Positions 60,360 through 64,000 of a DNA stretch of 64,000 nucleotides are shown here, piece by piece. Position numbers and translations under genes: made by a program. Positions within the stretch are counted from its first letter, which is position 1. Every line of letters starts with the position of its first letter. The notes beneath the pieces were generated by a model. The model was not told the origin of the DNA. It was given only the letters and a program-made list of their open reading frames with translations, and searched no databases. This DNA comes from Actinomadura barringtoniae (GTDB lineage Bacteria > Actinomycetota > Actinomycetes > Streptosporangiales > Streptosporangiaceae), in contig NZ_JAGEOJ010000004.1 of assembly GCF_017573505.1 (NCBI RefSeq), positions 529,593 to 593,592 on the forward strand, written 5' to 3'.

Positions 60360-62036
60360 ATGAGCGGTATCGCACGTCTCGCCCCTGGGGTCGAGGTCCT
60401 GCGCGGCTATCGGCGCGACTGGCTGGGCGGCGATCTGACCGCGGGCGTCACGGTGGCGGCCTACCTGGTTCCGCAGGTGATGGCTTACGCCGTCATCGCC
60501 GGGCTGCCACCGGTGGCGGGATTGTGGGCGATGGTGCCATCACTGCTGCTGTACGCGGTCTTCGGGTCCTCAAGGCTGCTGTCGGTCGGGCCCGAGTCGA
60601 CGACGGCCCTCATGACGGCGACGGTCGTGGCGCCGCTCGCCGGCGGGGACCCGCAGCGGTACGCGGAGCTGGCCGCCACCCTGGCGATCGTCGTGGGGCT
60701 GGTGTCGCTGGTCGCGTGGTGCCTGCGGCTGGGCTTCGTCGCCGACATGCTCTCCTATCCGATCCTGGTCGGCTACATGACCGGCGTCGCGTTGATCATG
60801 ATGGCCGGGCAGCTCGGCAAGGTCACCGGCGTGCCGGTGCACGGCTCGGGCTTCTTCGCCGAACTCGCGTCGTTCGGCAAAGGCCTGGCAGAGACCCAAG
60901 CGGCGACCTTGGCGCTCGCCGCGGCCGCGCTGGTCTTCCTCTTCGCCATCCAGCATTGGTTTCCGCATTGGCCGGGACCGCTGCTGGCCATGCTGCTCGC
61001 CACCGGGACGGTGGCGGTCTTCGGGCTCGACCACGCCGGGGTCGCCCTGGTCGGGGACATCCCCGCCGGCCTGCCTCGCCCTGCGCTTCCCCCGGCATCC
61101 GACGTTCGCGACCTGGTGCTGCCGGCGTTGGGGGTGCTGATCGTCGGCTACACCGACAACGTGCTGACGGGCCGCGCGTTCGCCGCGCGCAGCGGCGGGC
61201 GGCAGGTGGACCCGACCCAGGAACTACTCGCGCTGGGGCTGGCGAACGCCGGTGCCGGGCTGTTTCGTGGCTTCCCCGTAAGCAGCAGCGGCAGCCGTAC
61301 CGCGATCATCGCCGCGTCCGGCGGCCGCAGCCAGGCCGGTTCACTGGTGGCCTTCGGCTGCGTCGTCTGCGTTCTGTTGTTCCTGCATCCCCTGCTCGCT
61401 CAGTTTCCGCTCGCGGTGCTCGGTTCGATCGTCATCTACGCGGCGGTCCGGCTCATCGACGTCGCGGGGTTCCGCAAGCTCGCCCGATTCCGCTGGAGCG
61501 AGCTGCTGCTGGCCATCGCGGCCCTGTGCGGCGTCCTGGCCTTCGACATCCTCTACGGCATCCTGGTCGCGGTCGGGCTGTCGGTGGCCGACCTGCTGCG
61601 GCGGGTGGCACGGCCGCACGACGCCGTTCTCGGGCTCGTGCCAGGCCTGGCAGGCATGCACGACGTGGACGACTATCCGGCGGCCAGCACGATCCCCGGC
61701 CTGCTCGTCTACCGCTACGACTCGCCGTTGTTCTTCGCCAACGCCCAGGACTTCGCGCGGCGGGCCAGGAAAGCGATCGAACAGCAGGACGTCCCGGTGG
61801 AGTGGTTCGTGCTGAACGTCGAAGCCAATGTCGAGGTCGACATTACGGCGCTGAACGCCGTGGAGGACCTGCGCGCCGATCTCACCGGTCGTGGGGTCAC
61901 CTTCGCGCTCGCACGCGTCAAGCAGGACCTCATGGACGACCTCAAGGCGTTCGGCATCGCGCAGGCCATAGGCCCTGACCTGCTCTTCCCCACCCTCCCC
62001 ACCGCCGTCGAGGCGTTCCGGAACCGGCGGTCCTGA
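60360..62036 (+). CDS. SulP-family anion transporter with STAS domain
   Basis: A 558-residue SLC26/SulP permease. The transmembrane part begins GYRRDWLGGDLTAGVTVAAY, with the family's LVPQVMAYAVIAGLPPVAGL, and includes the strongly conserved GFPVSSSGSRTAIIAASGGR. The cytoplasmic STAS domain starts near PGLLVYRYDSPLFFANAQDF and ends after ALARVKQDLMDDLKAFGI. SulP proteins carry sulfate, bicarbonate or dicarboxylates. In M. tuberculosis the SulP gene Rv1739c is the neighbour of the DUF1876 gene Rv1738, the same pairing as here. No strong ribosome site precedes ATG 60360. Confidence 0.93.
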   Translation: MSGIARLAPGVEVLRGYRRDWLGGDLTAGVTVAAYLVPQVMAYAVIAGLPPVAGLWAMVPSLLLYAVFGSSRLLSVGPESTTALMTATVVAPLAGGDPQRYAELAATLAIVVGLVSLVAWCLRLGFVADMLSYPILVGYMTGVALIMMAGQLGKVTGVPVHGSGFFAELASFGKGLAETQAATLALAAAALVFLFAIQHWFPHWPGPLLAMLLATGTVAVFGLDHAGVALVGDIPAGLPRPALPPASDVRDLVLPALGVLIVGYTDNVLTGRAFAARSGGRQVDPTQELLALGLANAGAGLFRGFPVSSSGSRTAIIAASGGRSQAGSLVAFGCVVCVLLFLHPLLAQFPLAVLGSIVIYAAVRLIDVAGFRKLARFRWSELLLAIAALCGVLAFDILYGILVAVGLSVADLLRRVARPHDAVLGLVPGLAGMHDVDDYPAASTIPGLLVYRYDSPLFFANAQDFARRARKAIEQQDVPVEWFVLNVEANVEVDITALNAVEDLRADLTGRGVTFALARVKQDLMDDLKAFGIAQAIGPDLLFPTLPTAVEAFRNRRS

Positions 62037-62049
62037 TCCGGTTCAGGTC

Positions 62050-62063
62050 GGGACCAACGACTC
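62050..62063. promoter_or_regulatory. DosR-like box before Hsp20
   Basis: GGGACCAACGACTC has a perfect left half and 11 of 14 matches to GGGACCAAGGTCCC. It lies 90 bases before the Hsp20 start and 14 after the SulP stop. Confidence 0.45.
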
Positions 62064-62152
62064 ATGCGACTGGGAAGTCCGGCCCTGCGCGGCGGCTCGG
62101 CGGCGACGTGGACTGGAAAGTGAAGGAGTACCCCTGGAAAGGGAGGCCTCAA

Positions 62153-62569
62153 ATGAGCGCACTGGAACGCTGGGAGCCGCGCACGCTGTTCCCTGACCTG
62201 TTCGAATGGCTGGAGTCGCCGTTCGGCATGACCCGTCCGATCATGGGACCGGGCATGCGGATCGAGCACTTCACCGAGGCGGGCGAGTACGTGATCCGCG
62301 CCGAGCTGCCCGACCTCGACCCCGACAAGGACGTCGAGATCACCGTCTCCGGTGGCGTGCTGCGCATCCACGCGGAACGGCACGAGGAGAAGAAGGAGGA
62401 CCGGCGGACCGAGTTCCGCTACGGGTCGTTCACCCGCTCGATGATCCTGCCCGCGGACGTCAAGATCGACGATGTCAAGGCCGCCTACGACAAGGGCATC
62501 CTCACCGTCAGGATCCCGATGCCGAAGGCCGTCAAGCAGGAGACCAAGCGCATCTCCATCGACAAGTGA
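62153..62569 (+). CDS. Hsp20/alpha-crystallin small heat-shock protein
   Basis: A 138-residue ATP-independent chaperone. N-terminal part SALERWEPRTLFPDLFEWLE; alpha-crystallin domain from MRIEHFTEAGEYVIRAELPD through DKDVEITVSGGVLRIHAERH to KGILTVRIPMPK; C-terminal I-x-I-like RISIDK. ATG 62153 follows GGGAGG; the frame upstream is not needed. The architecture resembles mycobacterial HspX/Acr, the classical DosR target, and a DosR-like box lies at 62050. Confidence 0.93.
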   Translation: MSALERWEPRTLFPDLFEWLESPFGMTRPIMGPGMRIEHFTEAGEYVIRAELPDLDPDKDVEITVSGGVLRIHAERHEEKKEDRRTEFRYGSFTRSMILPADVKIDDVKAAYDKGILTVRIPMPKAVKQETKRISIDK

Positions 62570-62602
62570 ATCCCCCGATGAGCCCTCGGAGAAGAGGGAA
62601 GG

Positions 62603-62634
62603 GGAACCCGGTCCTTGTGCGGGGGCCGGGTTCC
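62603..62634 (+). terminator. Hairpin terminator after Hsp20
   Basis: GGAACCCGG (62603-62611) pairs with CCGGGTTCC (62626-62634) around a 14-base loop, 34 bases after the Hsp20 stop, followed by TTCCAT. Confidence 0.7.
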
Positions 62635-62643
62635 TTCCATGTC

Positions 62644-62657
62644 GTGACCAAGGCCCC
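62644..62657. promoter_or_regulatory. DosR-like box before the small protein/USP pair
   Basis: GTGACCAAGGCCCC matches GGGACCAAGGTCCC at 12 of 14 positions. It lies between the Hsp20 terminator and the small gene at 62735, 77 bases before its start. Confidence 0.55.
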
Positions 62658-62734
62658 TAGGGCACGTCCGATCCGCGATCGACGCTGGAAGGTGGAGGCC
62701 GCGACCGCGCGGCCGCTTGCCGAGGGAGGCCGTC

Positions 62735-62953
62735 ATGGCCAGACAGATCATGGTCGGCTACGGGACCGTTTCGAACGCCGCGCTGGAACAGCGGCTCCAC
62801 GTGCTCGAGGCGCGAGTCGACGTGCTGACCGAAGCGCTCCGGCTCATCGCGGCCGGCCTGGAGGGCACTCCGTTCGACGAGCCTGACAGGCAGACGTGTG
62901 CCGTCGCCGCTCGCATCGCGCGAGAACTTCTCATCACGCAGTCCACCGCATGA
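62735..62953 (+). CDS. Small coiled-coil protein
   Basis: A 72-residue protein from ATG 62735, which follows GAGGGAGG. The sequence ALEQRLHVLEARVDVLTEAL has a heptad-like pattern for a short coiled coil; RQTCAVAARIARELLI near the end holds the single Cys. I do not recognise a family. Its stop overlaps an ATG in the next gene's frame, so it is cotranslated with the USP. Membership in the putative DosR-like regulon is inferred from the box at 62644. Confidence 0.7.
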   Translation: MARQIMVGYGTVSNAALEQRLHVLEARVDVLTEALRLIAAGLEGTPFDEPDRQTCAVAARIARELLITQSTA

Positions 62954-62970
62954 CCGGTTGGAGAGAGACC

Positions 62971-63837
62971 ATGACTCACGATGCCCGTCGAGGTTCTGCG
63001 GCCGTGGTCGTCGGAACCGACGGCTCACCGCAAGCCGACCGTGCCGTCGTCTGGGCGGCCGCGGAGGCCGTACGCGGGCACCGGCCTCTGCACATCGTCC
63101 ACGTCGTGGAGGACCAGCTCCTCATCGGCCCGGATCGGATCATGCCCGGGATACGGCAGCGAATGGTGGACCGGAGCCTGCAGATCCTCATGGAGGCGCA
63201 GGCTCTGGCGGTGCAAGCCGACGAGCGGCTGGTCGTCGAGACGCGTCTGGTGCACGATCGAACGCCCCGCGCGGGGATCGGCGCGCATTCGTCCGACGCC
63301 CACGAGGTCGTCGTCGGTCATCGCGGGATCGGTGGCTTCGCCGAGCTGCTGCTCGGGTCCACCGGCCTCCTGCTGGCCGGCCACCTCCCCCTGCCGGTGG
63401 TGATCGTGCGCGGCGAGGAGGACGCACCGGCCGACACTGTCGTGGCGGGCATCGACCTCACCGACCCGCCCGAGACCGTTCTCGAGTACGCGTTCGCAGC
63501 GGCGGCCGAGCGGGAGGCGCGGCTGCACGTCGTGCACGCCTGGCGGCCCGCTCCCCTCGCCGCGGCGGCGGGAGCCGATCTCAAGGCCGCTCAGACGATG
63601 TTCAGCGACCATGTGGCGGCCGCGCTGGTGCTCTGGCGTGAGCGCCATCCGCAGGTGAAGGTGACCGAGGACGTCGTGCAAGGCCATCCCGCGGAGACGC
63701 TCGTGGGTTGCTCCGCCCATGCCGATCTGGTGGTCGTCGGCTACCGGACGCACGCCGGGCCTCACCTCGGATCTGTCAGCCACGGCGTCATCCATCACGC
63801 GCACTGCCCCGTCGCCGTCGTCCGGCCACGCTCTTGA
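62971..63837 (+). CDS. Tandem universal stress protein
   Basis: A 288-residue protein of two UspA domains. Domain one: AVVVGTDGSPQADRAVVWAA and GHRGIGGFAELLLGSTGLLL. Domain two: VVAGIDLTDPPETVLEYAFA and GYRTHAGPHLGSVSHGVIHH, in which the ATP-binding glycine motif is shortened, so the second site may be weak. ATG 62971 follows GAGAGAGACC; an in-frame ATG at 62950 overlapping the previous stop is an alternative. It ends at a strong bidirectional terminator. Confidence 0.9.
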   Translation: MTHDARRGSAAVVVGTDGSPQADRAVVWAAAEAVRGHRPLHIVHVVEDQLLIGPDRIMPGIRQRMVDRSLQILMEAQALAVQADERLVVETRLVHDRTPRAGIGAHSSDAHEVVVGHRGIGGFAELLLGSTGLLLAGHLPLPVVIVRGEEDAPADTVVAGIDLTDPPETVLEYAFAAAAEREARLHVVHAWRPAPLAAAAGADLKAAQTMFSDHVAAALVLWRERHPQVKVTEDVVQGHPAETLVGCSAHADLVVVGYRTHAGPHLGSVSHGVIHHAHCPVAVVRPRS

Positions 63838-63855
63838 AGGGCGGCCGGGAACGCG

Positions 63856-63892
63856 AAAGAGCCGGTGACCGCGACGCGGTCACCGGCTCTTT
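63856..63892. terminator. Strong bidirectional terminator
   Basis: An 18-base perfect inverted repeat (63856-63873 with 63875-63892) with one base between, beginning AAAGAGCC and ending GGCTCTTT, 19 bases after the USP stop. Its A- and T-runs on both sides suit both strands, for the USP and the convergent partial gene. Confidence 0.85.
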
Positions 63893-63918
63893 CGGTCGTG
63901 GTCACTTTTCGGTCGTGG

Positions 63919-64000
63919 TCACTTGAGAAACGCGAACCGCCGGATCAGCGGGAGCTTGCCCCACCAGCGGCCGAGCCCCAGGGTGTCGCCCGCGCTGACC
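63919..64000 (-). CDS. C-terminal end of an unidentified gene, rest beyond right edge
   Basis: The minus strand reads VSAGDTLGLGRWWGKLPLIR then RFAFLK and TGA at 63921-63919. Twenty-six codons are too few to name a family, although the composition is that of a real coding end and it points at the shared terminator. The gene continues past base 64000. Confidence 0.5.
   Translation of the reverse strand, partial: VSAGDTLGLGRWWGKLPLIRRFAFLK

Noticed and set aside
1..64000. tRNA, rRNA, CRISPR array, insertion sequence or prophage
   Set aside because: No cloverleaf-like CCA-ending genes, spaced repeats, transposase motifs with terminal repeats, or phage structural genes were recognised by eye. 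A covariance search was not possible, so a short RNA gene may be missed.

Overview
The window is about 70% G+C, with short intergenic gaps, many GTG starts, ATGA/GTGA overlaps between cotranscribed genes, long antisense open frames typical of high-GC DNA, and many TetR, MarR, MerR, XRE and PucR regulators. This fits an actinomycete chromosome, probably the Streptosporangiales/Thermomonosporaceae (Actinomadura-like); that placement is inference from gene style only. No rRNA, tRNA, CRISPR array, insertion sequence or prophage was seen.

Layout. 0-6 kb: an acyl-CoA catabolic locus (acyl-CoA dehydrogenase, CMD protein, VOC protein, acyl-CoA ligase) divergent from a TetR, a SnoaL-like protein and an APH-DUF6285 fusion, with a TetR-type dyad between. 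6-21 kb: regulator/target pairs (MarR with a membrane protein, XRE-cupin with an MBL hydrolase, TetR with an MFS exporter) and secreted hydrolases (S1 peptidase, GH25 lysozyme, GH43-like protein). 21-31 kb: a worn region with an alpha/beta-hydrolase remnant, a BTAD-ATPase regulator cut by one in-frame TGA, a LuxR tail fused to an MmyB-type regulator, a possible clan-CD (caspase-like) protein, and a tandem-HTH XRE facing a double-SIS protein. 31-44 kb: TetR, carboxylesterase, two aldo-keto reductases in the wider region, two sulfotransferases, a TetR-MFS-Dabb unit and a cluster of degraded genes.

45-51 kb: an organosulfur-type cluster. Three luciferase-like monooxygenases, a GNAT, a flavin reductase and an NADPH-FMN reductase lie behind three promoters of the same architecture. 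One promoter is followed by a 24-residue peptide ending in Asp-Leu-Cys-Arg that looks like a cysteine-responsive leader. A remnant of a sulfonate-binding protein lies next to it.

51-64 kb: a block resembling the mycobacterial DosR/DevR dormancy regulon: six universal stress proteins (two frameshifted), a CBS-BON protein, class I fructose-bisphosphate aldolase, OsmC, DUF1876, a SulP transporter and Hsp20. One perfect 14-bp DosR-type box (GGGACCTTCGTCCC) and several near matches sit upstream of these genes. A sortase with its likely substrate and a flavodoxin are embedded in it.

The strongest points for follow-up are the shared sulfur promoters with the Cys leader, the DosR-like regulon, the single-nonsense regulator, the caspase-like candidate, and several places where deletion or frameshift has left gene remnants.
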